A DNA stretch of 37,123 nt from Terriglobales bacterium (GCA_030043575.1 JASHXK010000044.1:1-37123), one strand, 5' to 3'; counted from the stretch's first letter, positions 16,112 through 24,061 are shown. Notes: generated by a model not told the origin, from the letters alone. A program made the numbers and translations.

Positions 16112-17887
16112 ATGGAGAAATCGGGCAGGAGTGACAGAAAGAGATTCGCTCGTATGCTCTGTGCTTTTTCATCGGGCATGCTGCTGATGTTAGTTTCGTC
16201 GTGGTTTGCCCTAGCGACGGCGCAGGTATCCAAGACGGAGCCGGTGACAGGGCCCGTGAAGGGCGGGAGCTACACGCTTGCGGCGACTCCAAACAAGGTG
16301 AGCATGGTGCAGGGAAGCGGCGGGATGAGCAGAACCACGGTGAGACCAGCGAACGGGTTTAGCGGGAGCGTGAGTTTCGCAGCGACGGGATTGCCGAGAG
16401 GAGTAACGGCCGCGTTCAGTCCGAATCCGGCGACGGAGACGAGCACGTTGACGCTGACTGCGAGTACGACGGCGGCGGTGGGCGAAACGACGGTAACGAT
16501 CAGGGGAACGTCAGGGAGTTTGACGGCGACGACGACGCTGAGCCTGACGGTGACGGGGACGATGGACGCGGCCGCGTGGCGGAGCTACATGTCGAAACAT
16601 CCAGTCCCGGGCGTAGGATGTTTCACGGCCAATTACCCGAGTACAGCCTGGACTCCGACCAAGTGTATGCTCGCGCCACCGTATCCACTGACCGTGGGCA
16701 ATGGGACGGATTTTGTGGCGCAAGCGCAGTCCGGAACCATCATGAGCGCTACCGGGTCATTTCCATTCCTTAACGAACAGATCAGTGACATAACTGAAAA
16801 CGATGTCGGTAACCCATTTACCTTTGGAGGATCCAACGATTTCTCACTTCAAGTGAACGCCAACCAATTCCCAACAAGCACTCCCAATGCCATACAAAGT
16901 AACGGCACCAACCCATGCGCAAGTGGTAGCGAGTGCACTGGTTGGCAACAGTTTGTGCTGACCAATTACGCGAGTTTAAGCCCGGTTGGATCTAGCATAT
17001 ACATTCAGTTTTGGCTGATTGGCTACCAGGCTGCTTTCGGAACATGCCCAAACTCGCAGATACCGGGAGGGTGGGAGTCGGGTTTACTCGGTCAATGGCG
17101 TACCTCAAACGGTGGCTGTTTTATTAATAGTCCTGCGACTGGCGTTGCGATACAGAATATTTCGGCCATCGGCTCCGGCCAACTGCTCTTGACAGGCAGT
17201 AATGATCTAGGCGGACTAGATGAGGTCTCGTTGCTCGCAGGGAATCAGGGTTGGGCCCTTGGATTTCCGACGAACTTCATCGGTCTGAGTCAAGCTTGGA
17301 CTCAAGCCGAGTTCAACGTTTTTGGGCTCTGGAACGGCTCGCAGGCGGTTTTTAGCCCGGGCATTACGATTGGAGTCGCTGACACACTGACTGGTGCAGG
17401 TGGTTCCGCCATCTCGGCAACATGTGTTTCGAATCAGGGTACTACTGGAGAAACAAACAATTTAAGCCTTGGACAATGCCCTTGCTTCGCGAACGGCTCA
17501 CAAATCGAGTTTACCGAGTCCAATCTTCTGCCTCCAGGGTCATACGGTGCCATTCCCGTAACGCCCTTCTGCGCTTGTCCGAATGGCCAATTCTGGAATC
17601 CCAACACTAATTCGTGCACCTGCACTCCCAATTGCTCCGGTTCTAGAGGTACTATGTGCGGCGGACAACCAGATGGTTGTGGAGGCAAGTGCTTGTCCTC
17701 GTCCTGCGGAAAAGACGATAGTTGCAAGGGAGAATTCTGCTGTATTCCGAAGTGTCCTACGGGAGTAGCCTGCGGGGCATCCGACGGCTGCGGAGGTAGC
17801 TGTTCAGGATATTGTCGTCCCGGCTCCCTAACTTGCAAATCAACTCCAAGCGGAGGTTTCGTATGCGATAGCTCCAATAACAAGTGA
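16112..17887 (+). CDS. Mosaic secreted protein: Ig-like, lectin-like and Cys-rich regions
   Basis: The product has 591 residues from ATG 16112 (GGAGGAGGGG at 16098-16107 upstream). A long positively charged leader and hydrophobic helix (about 14-38, ending ALATAQ) form the export signal. Residues about 55-150 are an Ig-like repeat of the kind common in acidobacterial surface proteins (RPANGFSGSVSFAATGLPRG, SPNPATETSTLTLTAS). Residues about 165-460 form a beta-rich, lectin-like region (CTGWQQFVLTN, YIQFWLIGYQ, GGCFINSPATGV). The last 110 residues are cysteine-rich, with two CGxxxDGCGGxC units (QPDGCGGKC and ASDGCGGSC). Base composition changes sharply after the Ig-like part, as if domains were joined recently. 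A role in binding polymers or cells is inferred only. Confidence 0.75.
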   Translation: MEKSGRSDRKRFARMLCAFSSGMLLMLVSSWFALATAQVSKTEPVTGPVKGGSYTLAATPNKVSMVQGSGGMSRTTVRPANGFSGSVSFAATGLPRGVTAAFSPNPATETSTLTLTASTTAAVGETTVTIRGTSGSLTATTTLSLTVTGTMDAAAWRSYMSKHPVPGVGCFTANYPSTAWTPTKCMLAPPYPLTVGNGTDFVAQAQSGTIMSATGSFPFLNEQISDITENDVGNPFTFGGSNDFSLQVNANQFPTSTPNAIQSNGTNPCASGSECTGWQQFVLTNYASLSPVGSSIYIQFWLIGYQAAFGTCPNSQIPGGWESGLLGQWRTSNGGCFINSPATGVAIQNISAIGSGQLLLTGSNDLGGLDEVSLLAGNQGWALGFPTNFIGLSQAWTQAEFNVFGLWNGSQAVFSPGITIGVADTLTGAGGSAISATCVSNQGTTGETNNLSLGQCPCFANGSQIEFTESNLLPPGSYGAIPVTPFCACPNGQFWNPNTNSCTCTPNCSGSRGTMCGGQPDGCGGKCLSSSCGKDDSCKGEFCCIPKCPTGVACGASDGCGGSCSGYCRPGSLTCKSTPSGGFVCDSSNNK

Positions 17888-18263
17888 CGTGCTCCGGAAA
17901 CCGCTCAACCAGAGGTGTCATCTTTAACTCTGATGCTTCGATGTTGTTTGGGACATCAGCAGCCTCAGCCTCTTCGGGGCCTGCCGGAAGTGCGCAAGAA
18001 CATTGGGACGATGTAGGAGTGCCAGTCATAATCGCCATCCGCAAGTACACTCCGACGCTCCATAAGCACGTTCTAGCCTTTGCTGACGAGTTGCAAAATC
18101 GAGCAGAAAACTGTTCGCGATAGGCCCGAAGCCCTTGCAGGCGCTGATCGAAGGGGACCGCAAAGCGAAGTGAAGCCCAAGGGGGGGCTCTGTCCCGCTT
18201 CAGGCGAGGCCACGCGACGCGCACTGTTCCCCCCACCCCTGCGTACAAGACTCCATAAAAACG
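17888..18263. other. Gene-free stretch between convergent genes
   Basis: This region separates the mosaic secreted protein gene from the convergent P-loop gene. Open frames exist on both strands but none has a start signal or recognisable product. A G-run at 18182-18188 is notable; nothing else was identified. Confidence 0.4.
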
Positions 18264-19487
18264 CTAGATATACCCCGGACGCTGCGCGTCAGCGTAACTG
18301 GTTTCTCCAAGATGCGTTTGCGGCAGGAGGATCGGGAGATTCTCCAGCCGTTTCTGCCAATCTAGGGTTAGCCTCCATACAGATTCCTTTTCTACGTCCT
18401 CCACTTCCACGAGCCGTAGCACATTCAAATCTTGTAGGACCTGCCCAGCAGTTGTTCTCGGCAGTCCGGTTCGCTGCGTGACCTCCGACAGTTTCAGCCC
18501 GGCTGCTCGCTGCAACTCTCGCAGGATCAGCAGCCGGTTTGGAGGCATACAATCCTCCGCGACCCGTGCTACCGTGCTCAGTTCCTCAAATCCTGGCGCA
18601 GTCTTTTCGCGAATGAGAGCCAGTGCCAGCAACAGCTTCGCCAACTCTTTGCCCAGCCGGGTGCCCACCTCGGGCCGGGGAAGGTATCGCATATTGTGCT
18701 GCCTGTCACGTGGTACATGAGAGCGAGCAATTGCTGTGAGGTCAGCGATAGCTGTCAGCGGCAGGACGAGTGTCTCGGGAACCTCCGGCAGTTGCGGCGC
18801 TGCAGGTAGCCTGTCGAGAAAGCCAGAAACCAAGCCTTCGATTTCCTGCCGCATGCCGCTGTCCTTGCCCATGTTCTTGATTGCCTGTTCCACCTTTTCA
18901 GTGGTCTGATTCGAGCGCATTCGGAATTTGACGAAGCGCTCGCCCAGTTCCTCATCAACAGCATCAAAACGCTCAATTGCGAGAGTGGATGCCGCTAGCA
19001 CGGAGAAACGTGATTGAAAACTCACGCGGCCAACGTTGCCACGCCCCTGATCAGTAAAGCCGTCGTAAGCGTCCCGAAGATCGGCCAGAACAGCATTGCG
19101 AGTCTCGCGGCGCATGGAGAGCAGCGGGCTGAGGTCTTTGATGATTAGCACCTTGCCGTTGATTTGCGGTAGCAGGCTCGGGTCCGGCTTCGGGCGTTTG
19201 GGGTCCCGGTAGCCGCTGACCAATGTTTTGTCAGTAAGGCCAGAGAGAAAATACGCATCACTACGGCAGCGCAAAGGGCGCAGGATTTCTGTTTTTCCGC
19301 CTCCGCTGGCATCGATTACTAGTCCCCACAGCGGGTCTCCAGGCATCTCGTTCGACTTATACACCGCCAAAACGAAGTCGATGAGGTCAGCGTCCTCTGC
19401 AGGAATATGAAGCCAAGCGGCAATGCTCCTCCGCAATTCGAGAAGCTGTGTTGGATCCTCAGCCGCGCTGCTTGCCGTTGCCGACAT
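18264..19487 (-). CDS. P-loop NTPase with C-terminal winged helix, element-encoded
   Basis: The 407-residue product has a P-loop-like motif near residues 57-67 (VIDASGGGKTEIL, with Asp where the first Gly usually is), a hydrophobic Walker B-like strand ending in KVLIIKDLS, and an arginine-containing segment around RFVKFRMRSNQTTEKVEQ. The C-terminus (about 310-380) is a winged helix (LKLSEVTQRTGLPRTTAGQVLQDL). This combination fits ATPases of mobile elements that act on DNA, such as replication initiators, helicase-like proteins or regulators; no specific family is recognised. It is the last gene of a four-gene overlapping operon led by the excisionase-like gene; its ATG lies inside the preceding small gene (29-bp overlap). 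Confidence 0.75.
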   Translation of the reverse strand: MSATASSAAEDPTQLLELRRSIAAWLHIPAEDADLIDFVLAVYKSNEMPGDPLWGLVIDASGGGKTEILRPLRCRSDAYFLSGLTDKTLVSGYRDPKRPKPDPSLLPQINGKVLIIKDLSPLLSMRRETRNAVLADLRDAYDGFTDQGRGNVGRVSFQSRFSVLAASTLAIERFDAVDEELGERFVKFRMRSNQTTEKVEQAIKNMGKDSGMRQEIEGLVSGFLDRLPAAPQLPEVPETLVLPLTAIADLTAIARSHVPRDRQHNMRYLPRPEVGTRLGKELAKLLLALALIREKTAPGFEELSTVARVAEDCMPPNRLLILRELQRAAGLKLSEVTQRTGLPRTTAGQVLQDLNVLRLVEVEDVEKESVWRLTLDWQKRLENLPILLPQTHLGETSYADAQRPGYI

Positions 19488-19641
19488 CTTCCGCTCCTCG
19501 GGTGTTCCGATAAGGTACAGTTTCAGGTTTGATCGTTTCCGTCTTGCGAATCAGCACAACGCGGCCCGACTCGAATTTCAGTTCAAGTGTTCCATAGAAG
19601 CGGGACTGCTCCAGGCTGCGAAGAAGGTCATTTACTGCCAT
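19459..19641 (-). CDS. Small DUF2292/YezD-like protein
   Basis: The 60-residue product carries, in its first two-thirds, the pattern of the small DUF2292 (YezD-like) family: a short helix (NDLLRSLEQSR), then YGTLELKFESGRVVLIRKTETIKP, a two-strand unit with Gly in the turn and a basic end. The family's function is unknown. The gene overlaps the upstream 72-aa gene by 14 bases and the downstream P-loop gene by 29 bases, so it is part of a coupled operon. The C-terminal 20 residues appear extra and may simply accommodate the overlap. The family match is by eye. Confidence 0.6.
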   Translation of the reverse strand: MAVNDLLRSLEQSRFYGTLELKFESGRVVLIRKTETIKPETVPYRNTRGAEDVGNGKQRG

Positions 19642-19846
19642 CTTGAGATTCCACGTTTTGCAAAGAAGCGTGCCTCAGAGGGAGATCACCTGCGCTCTGG
19701 CTGCCTGCGAGTTTCGGCCCGTCTCCAGTGACAAGTTGAACCAGCGCGGTTGCGAACGGCGGTTCACGCAAGACTTGCTGAAGGACAAGCAAGACTTTCG
19801 TCACTTCGCCCCGGCGCACGTCAAGTGGTAAGGGTGGTATCGGCAT
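19628..19846 (-). CDS. Small protein coupled to excisionase-like gene
   Basis: The ATG follows directly on the TGA of the excisionase-like gene, with no intervening base and in the same frame, and the 3' end overlaps the next gene by 14 bases. This arrangement argues that the 72-residue product is made. The sequence (MPIPPLPLDVRRGEVTKVLL, then helix LQQVLREPPFATALVQLV) has no recognised domain. Stop-codon readthrough from the upstream gene would give a fused protein of about 134 residues. Function unknown. Confidence 0.5.
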   Translation of the reverse strand: MPIPPLPLDVRRGEVTKVLLVLQQVLREPPFATALVQLVTGDGPKLAGSQSAGDLPLRHASLQNVESQDGSK

Positions 19847-20032
19847 TCACTCGCTCGCCCGCGCCGGGACCGTACCACGCTCAATGATTTTCTTGACAGT
19901 CTCCGGCTTGAACCGGATGGCGCGGCCAACCCGCACAAACTCAATTTGCCGACGCCACACGTGCTGGCGCACCGTCGCGGGTTTCAGGCCGATTGCCGCT
20001 GCGAATTCTTCCACATTCAGCAGTTTTTCCAT
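19847..20032 (-). CDS. Excisionase-like HTH protein
   Basis: The product has 61 residues from the ATG complementary to 20030-20032; AGGAG lies five bases before it. It has the excisionase/MerR-type winged helix-turn-helix layout: LLNVEEFAAAIGLKPATVRQH, a basic recognition segment VWRRQIEFVRVGRAIRF and a final helix KPETVKKIIERG. Such proteins bind DNA at the att region and direct the integrase toward excision, or act as small regulators. Location in an element with a tyrosine recombinase supports the excision role. It leads a four-gene minus-strand operon and is divergent from the CGNR gene, with a palindromic operator candidate near the shared start region. Confidence 0.8.
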   Translation of the reverse strand: MEKLLNVEEFAAAIGLKPATVRQHVWRRQIEFVRVGRAIRFKPETVKKIIERGTVPARASE

Positions 20033-20082
20033 TGCTGCTCCTGATGCTCTTTGACTTTCACCGAGTACTTTGTTATTCTTTC

Positions 20083-20114
20083 TGTTGATATGAAAGTACA
20101 ACATTATATCAACA
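20083..20114. promoter_or_regulatory. Operator candidate between divergent element operons
   Basis: TGTTGATAT (20083-20091) and ATATCAACA (20106-20114) form a perfect 9-bp inverted repeat with a 14-bp spacer. It covers the ATG of the CGNR gene and lies 51 bases from the excisionase-like start. An outer CTTTGTT/AACAAAG pair (20068-20074, 20111-20117) extends the symmetry loosely. Confidence 0.6.
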
Positions 20115-20920
20115 AAGACGTTTGGCCGCGATGCCGGGAAGTGACCCTGAGAGATGGCATTCTGCACTGCTCCTTGGCGAATGAGCGCACATACGTTCTA
20201 ACGGAGGCATACCGGTACGATCTCCATATCCGCTTTGCAAACGCCAAAACAGATCACGATCTCACTCAATTCGTGCGCGATTGGGGTCCACTTGATCTGA
20301 GCGAGAAAGAGAAACTCGATAACACTGCCTCTATACCCCTGAGCGACTTTCGCATCTTCCAGCGATGGCTCAATGCGGTGCTGCATTTGTTGGCTGCTTT
20401 CAAAGGTGAAGCTGGGGACGAGCGCACAGCATTGCGCGAATTCGTTGAGGCTGAATATGAGAACGAACGCAACTTCCCTGCTCCTCTTGATGAACCACTT
20501 TCTTGGTCAATCCTCAGACAGCAGTTTGCTGTTACAGGGTCCATCGGTGATTGGGTAAGTGGCGCATCAATGGGAGAGGTACGGACAGCAACAGATTCGT
20601 TGCTGCACTTAGTGGTGGTCTTGCCTGCTAGCGGTGAACTTGTCTTTCGCCGACGACGCAACCGGGGTGAAGTGGAAGCTAGATGGGCGATTGACAACTT
20701 GAAAGAGGCACTCTGCTGGATGGTTTGGTACGACGAATTCACCCAGCACCCAATCATCTGCTGTCAAGAGTGCCGCAAGGTGTTCCGGGGTGAGACTGCC
20801 CACGCCCGAAAGTATTGCTCACACGAATGCGGACACCGGGCAACTGCGAGGAAGTGGCAAAGGAGGAAACGAGAGGCTTTACGGAGCAGTAAGCGCAACC
20901 AGCGCAGAGAGAGGAAATGA
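20090..20920 (+). CDS. CGNR zinc-finger protein, ABATE-like
   Basis: The 276-residue product (ATG 20090) ends in a zinc finger: Cys225-x2-Cys228 (CCQEC) and Cys243-x3-Cys247 (YCSHECGHR), followed by a strongly basic tail (WQRRKREALRSSKRNQRRERK). This is the CGNR type of finger, which in bacteria is usually joined to an N-terminal ABATE domain in putative transcription regulators; the N-terminal part here (HIRFANAKTDHDLTQFVRDWG, DFRIFQRWLNAVLHLLAAF) is compatible with that. The gene precedes the integrase gene and its TGA overlaps an integrase-frame ATG, so the two are likely co-expressed. It may regulate the element or act as a DNA-binding cofactor for recombination; both are inferred. Confidence 0.75.
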   Translation: MKVQHYINKDVWPRCREVTLRDGILHCSLANERTYVLTEAYRYDLHIRFANAKTDHDLTQFVRDWGPLDLSEKEKLDNTASIPLSDFRIFQRWLNAVLHLLAAFKGEAGDERTALREFVEAEYENERNFPAPLDEPLSWSILRQQFAVTGSIGDWVSGASMGEVRTATDSLLHLVVVLPASGELVFRRRRNRGEVEARWAIDNLKEALCWMVWYDEFTQHPIICCQECRKVFRGETAHARKYCSHECGHRATARKWQRRKREALRSSKRNQRRERK

Positions 20921-20922
20921 GC

Positions 20923-22182
20923 ATGTCTATATTTCGCTACAAAGGCAGCAAGGTCTGGACGATGGATTTCATGTTCCACGGTCAGCGCATCCGTGAGAGC
21001 ACGGGAACCCGATCTAAGACGCTGGCGCAGAAGATCGAAGACAAGCGCCGTCAAAAACTCGAAGAGGGAGCCGGGGGCATCCGAAGGCAACAGGCACCCC
21101 AACTCCTTTCCGTGGCTGGCGAAGAATGGCTGGAAATGCGGCGGCCCGGATGGTCGCCCGGGATGTTCACAATCGCAAAGACGGCGCTGGGGCATCTTTA
21201 CCCGGTACTCGGCAAGCAACTGCTGGTTGACATCGAGGCGAAGGACATCTCCCGGTATCAGAAATTGCGACTCGGCGAAGGTGCATCGGAGCGTACAGTG
21301 AACATCGAAATTGGCATTCTTCGCCAGATTGCCCGCAAGCACGGGACATGGGCGAGAATCCAATCCGACGTGCAGATGCTTCCTGAGCGCCAGGATGTTG
21401 GACGCGCACTCACTGCGGAGGAAGAGTCTGCTCTGCTGTTGGAATGCAGCAAATCTCGCTCGCGCATCCTGTTCCCATTCGTTGTGCTCGCTCTCGAAAC
21501 CGGAGCACGTTACAACACGATTCGCACACTGCAATGGGGCAATATCGACTTTGGGAATCGCTGCCTGAAATTTGGCAAGGACAAAACTGCAGCGGGTACG
21601 GGTCGGATTGTTCCCTTGAATCAGCGAGGAGTCGAGGTACTGAAATTCTGGGCGCAGCATTTTCCGAACCGTCTGCCTCAGCATTTCGTCTTTCCCGCTG
21701 AGAAAGTGGGAGCTGCCGGGGATAGTTTCGATGCGAAGGTGTACGATACTGAGCCGACCAGGCCAGTTGGGGACATCAAGGAAGCATGGGAGAGCTCAAA
21801 GAAGCGCACGCGCCGTCATTGCCCGCATTGCAAGAGTGGCATGTTAGCGGACCGGCCCAAACCCGCTGCCGGTTTCGTCTGCGTAGACTGCCGGGCAGAG
21901 GTTCCGGAGTTACCTGGTGGCCTGTGCTCCGTTCGCTTCCACGATCTTCGGCATAGTGCAGTAAGCCGTATGATTGCCGCTCGGGTCCCTCTGCCCATCA
22001 TTGCCAAGATCGTCGGATGGTCCGCTGGCACAATGGCGAAGATGGCAGAGCGGTACGGTCACTTCGGAATCGACGAGTTGCGGAGCGCAGTCGAGAGCAT
22101 TGTTAGGGGTGAAATTCAATCGGGGTCCCCGGTATTTTCCCCGGTATCGGAATCGACGCCAAAAGCTAGTCGCGCTAACTGA
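20923..22182 (+). CDS. int: Tyrosine recombinase (integrase) with inserted zinc ribbon
   Basis: The product has 419 residues from ATG 20923 (GAGAGG upstream; an ATG at 20917 is also possible). Parts in order: an arm-binding-type N-terminus (FRYKGSKVWTMDFMFHGQRIRES), a core-binding SAM-like region, and the catalytic domain with Arg196 (ETGARYN), His340-x2-Arg343 (FHDLRHSA), Trp366 in place of the usual second His (IVGWSAG) and nucleophile Tyr378 (ERYGH). A four-cysteine zinc ribbon (Cys300, Cys303, Cys320, Cys323) is inserted just before the HxxR motif. The gene ends 11 bp from attR, and its 3' end contains the right arm-site repeat. It would integrate and, with the excisionase-like protein, excise the element at tRNA-Arg. 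Confidence 0.93.
   Translation: MSIFRYKGSKVWTMDFMFHGQRIRESTGTRSKTLAQKIEDKRRQKLEEGAGGIRRQQAPQLLSVAGEEWLEMRRPGWSPGMFTIAKTALGHLYPVLGKQLLVDIEAKDISRYQKLRLGEGASERTVNIEIGILRQIARKHGTWARIQSDVQMLPERQDVGRALTAEEESALLLECSKSRSRILFPFVVLALETGARYNTIRTLQWGNIDFGNRCLKFGKDKTAAGTGRIVPLNQRGVEVLKFWAQHFPNRLPQHFVFPAEKVGAAGDSFDAKVYDTEPTRPVGDIKEAWESSKKRTRRHCPHCKSGMLADRPKPAAGFVCVDCRAEVPELPGGLCSVRFHDLRHSAVSRMIAARVPLPIIAKIVGWSAGTMAKMAERYGHFGIDELRSAVESIVRGEIQSGSPVFSPVSESTPKASRAN
22123..22147. repeat. Right 25-bp terminal repeat, two CCCCGGTAT units
   Basis: Identical to 14015-14039. The units at 22127-22135 and 22139-22147 lie within the last codons of the integrase gene, where they encode a repeated Ser-Pro-Val. Proposed integrase arm-type sites. 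Confidence 0.75.
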
Positions 22183-22192
22183 TGGAAAAGAA

Positions 22193-22269
<77 letters not shown>

Positions 22270-22385
22270 ACGCTGGCGCAGGGATACGCAAATCCATTAT
22301 CGCAAAACCCGGGTTCCATGCCATGTAACTGAGTGTATGCTTGGGCGTTCCGTAGAAGCTCAGCGCAGAGCGACGGCGTTTACCG

Positions 22386-22733
22386 ATGGCAGCCGTTATC
22401 AAGACCGTGATCCTGAAGGAAGGCATGCCCAGCGTGGAGCAGGCTCGCGCACGCCTCAGTACCGAAATCCAGAGCGCCCAGCGCAACGGATTGAAGGTTC
22501 TGAAGATCGTGCATGGCTACGGATCGACTGGCGTGGGCGGCGATCTGCGCATCGCGCTCCAATCAACTTTGCGCCAGATGGCCGCCAGGCGAGAGATTCG
22601 CGATTGCATCTTCGGCGAGAACTGGCGCACCAGTGACGAGCGCACTTGGGAGTTGCTGAAGCAGCAGCCGGACTTGAAGACCGACAGCGACCTTGGCAAG
22701 GCCAATAAAGGAATCACCATCGTTGTTCTGTGA
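22386..22733 (+). CDS. Smr-domain-like small protein
   Basis: The 115-residue product has the core of the Smr domain found at the C-terminus of MutS2: helix GMPSVEQARARLSTEIQSAQ, strand LKVLKIVHGYGSTGVGGDLR with the conserved HGxG loop, then ALQSTLRQMAARREIRDCIFGE. Stand-alone Smr proteins can nick or cleave DNA or RNA. The usual strand following the helix continues into FGENWRTSDERTWELLKQQ rather than the common ending, so activity is uncertain. It is a chromosomal gene directly beyond the tRNA. Confidence 0.7.
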   Translation: MAAVIKTVILKEGMPSVEQARARLSTEIQSAQRNGLKVLKIVHGYGSTGVGGDLRIALQSTLRQMAARREIRDCIFGENWRTSDERTWELLKQQPDLKTDSDLGKANKGITIVVL

Positions 22734-22763
22734 ATAGCTCTTATTCCGCCCCGCCGCCCACTT

Positions 22764-22769
22764 TATAAT
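22764..22769 (+). promoter_or_regulatory. Candidate -10 box before MFS gene
   Basis: A TATAAT hexamer lies 65 bases before the MFS start. The -35 position 17 bases upstream reads TTATTC, a weak match, so the promoter is tentative. Confidence 0.3.
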
Positions 22770-22834
22770 CCTCACTTGGCCGTTCCAACCGAGCCGATCT
22801 GCCTCATGCCCGACACTTCAAGGATGTCTCATTC

Positions 22835-24061
22835 ATGAGCAGCACTGCGCCAGCCACCACCGCGTTGGCCAAGCCTGCTCCGCCCGCGCACAGCGCCATC
22901 GCGGCGTGCTTCCTGGCCGGCGTCTGCACTTACCTGAACATGTATTGCACCCAGCCGCTGCTCCCGTACCTGCAGCGCGTCTACCATGCATCGGAAATCG
23001 ACGTGAGCCTGACGGTCAGCTCGACTATTCTTGCGGTTGCGCTGGTGGCGCCGTTCGTCGGGCTCATGGCGGAATCGATGGGGCGCAAAAGAGTGATCGT
23101 ACCCAGCCTCTATGCGCTGACCGTCCCCACAATGCTGGTCGCAACCTCGCACACGTTGAAGGAGCTGATCTTCTGGCGCTTCATGCAGGGAATCTTCGTG
23201 CCCGGCGTGGTCGCCGTCATCATCGCGTACATCTGTGAGGAGTTCGCCGGCGCCCACGTCGGCAAGGCAATGGCGGCCTATGTTTCAGGCAGCGTGCTCG
23301 GCGGCTTTCTTGGACGATACATCTCCGGCCTGGTGGCGCAGCATTTCCGCTGGGAGCACGCGTTCATCGTCATCGGCTTTATCAATCTGGCGGGTGCGGT
23401 CATCGTGCAACGAACGCTGCCCGAGCCACAGCACTTCGTGCGCTCCACCAGCGTTCGCCGCTCTGTGATCGAGATGCTGCACCACCTGCACAACCCGCGT
23501 CTGCTAGCCGTTTACGGAATGGCGTTCGCCGTACTTTTCTCTCTGGTCGGCGCGTTCACCTACACGAACTTCCATCTCGCCCGGCCGCCCTACCATTTGA
23601 ACTCGGAGCAGCTGGGTACCGTGTTCTTCGTCTATCTCTTGGGAGTCGCGATCACGCCGCTGTCGGGCAGGTTTCTCGATCATTACGGCATGCGGCGCAC
23701 GGCTTTGGTGGCATTCAGCTTCAACGTCGTCGGACTTTTGCTCACCTTGATGCGGCCTCTGCCGATTATCATCGCCGGGCTGGCATTCTTCTCCTCCGGA
23801 GTCTTCATCTTTCAGGCCGTCGGCACGGTGCAAACCGGCGTCGTGGCGGGTCGTGCGCGGTCCTCCGCCGCGGGGCTATACGTGACGTTCTATTACATTG
23901 GTGGAAGTCTCGGTGCGATCGTCACCGGCTGGGCGTGGAAGGCAGACGCTTGGCGTGGATGCGTCATGCTGCTGCTCTGCGTGGGAACAGTCGCACTGGG
24001 ATTGGGCTTCGAGAGCAGCCGGAAGACGGGCGTCAGCCCTCAGCCGTCAGTAGTTAGCTAG
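22835..24061 (+). CDS. Major facilitator superfamily transporter, YnfM-like
   Basis: The 408-residue product has twelve hydrophobic helices and the family motif A region GLMAESMGRKRVIVPSLYAL between helices two and three. The beginning (LAGVCTYLNMYCTQPLLPYLQRVYHASEIDVSLTVSSTILAVALVAP) is typical of the YnfM-like exporter subgroup. It is a proton-driven exporter or importer in the inner membrane; substrates of this subgroup are mostly undefined. The ATG at 22835 follows AAGGA at 22820-22824. It is convergent with the TonB-C protein gene. Confidence 0.87.
   Translation: MSSTAPATTALAKPAPPAHSAIAACFLAGVCTYLNMYCTQPLLPYLQRVYHASEIDVSLTVSSTILAVALVAPFVGLMAESMGRKRVIVPSLYALTVPTMLVATSHTLKELIFWRFMQGIFVPGVVAVIIAYICEEFAGAHVGKAMAAYVSGSVLGGFLGRYISGLVAQHFRWEHAFIVIGFINLAGAVIVQRTLPEPQHFVRSTSVRRSVIEMLHHLHNPRLLAVYGMAFAVLFSLVGAFTYTNFHLARPPYHLNSEQLGTVFFVYLLGVAITPLSGRFLDHYGMRRTALVAFSFNVVGLLLTLMRPLPIIIAGLAFFSSGVFIFQAVGTVQTGVVAGRARSSAAGLYVTFYYIGGSLGAIVTGWAWKADAWRGCVMLLLCVGTVALGLGFESSRKTGVSPQPSVVS

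Noticed and set aside
17757..18248. Minus-strand open frame of 163 codons after the mosaic gene
   Set aside because: It overlaps the end of that gene, lacks a start signal and shows no domain.
15455..18576. Shared 15-mer ACCCGTGCTACCGTG at 15455-15469 and 18562-18576
   Set aside because: One exact 15-mer match is near chance expectation for a window of this size, and the second copy lies within coding sequence of the P-loop gene.
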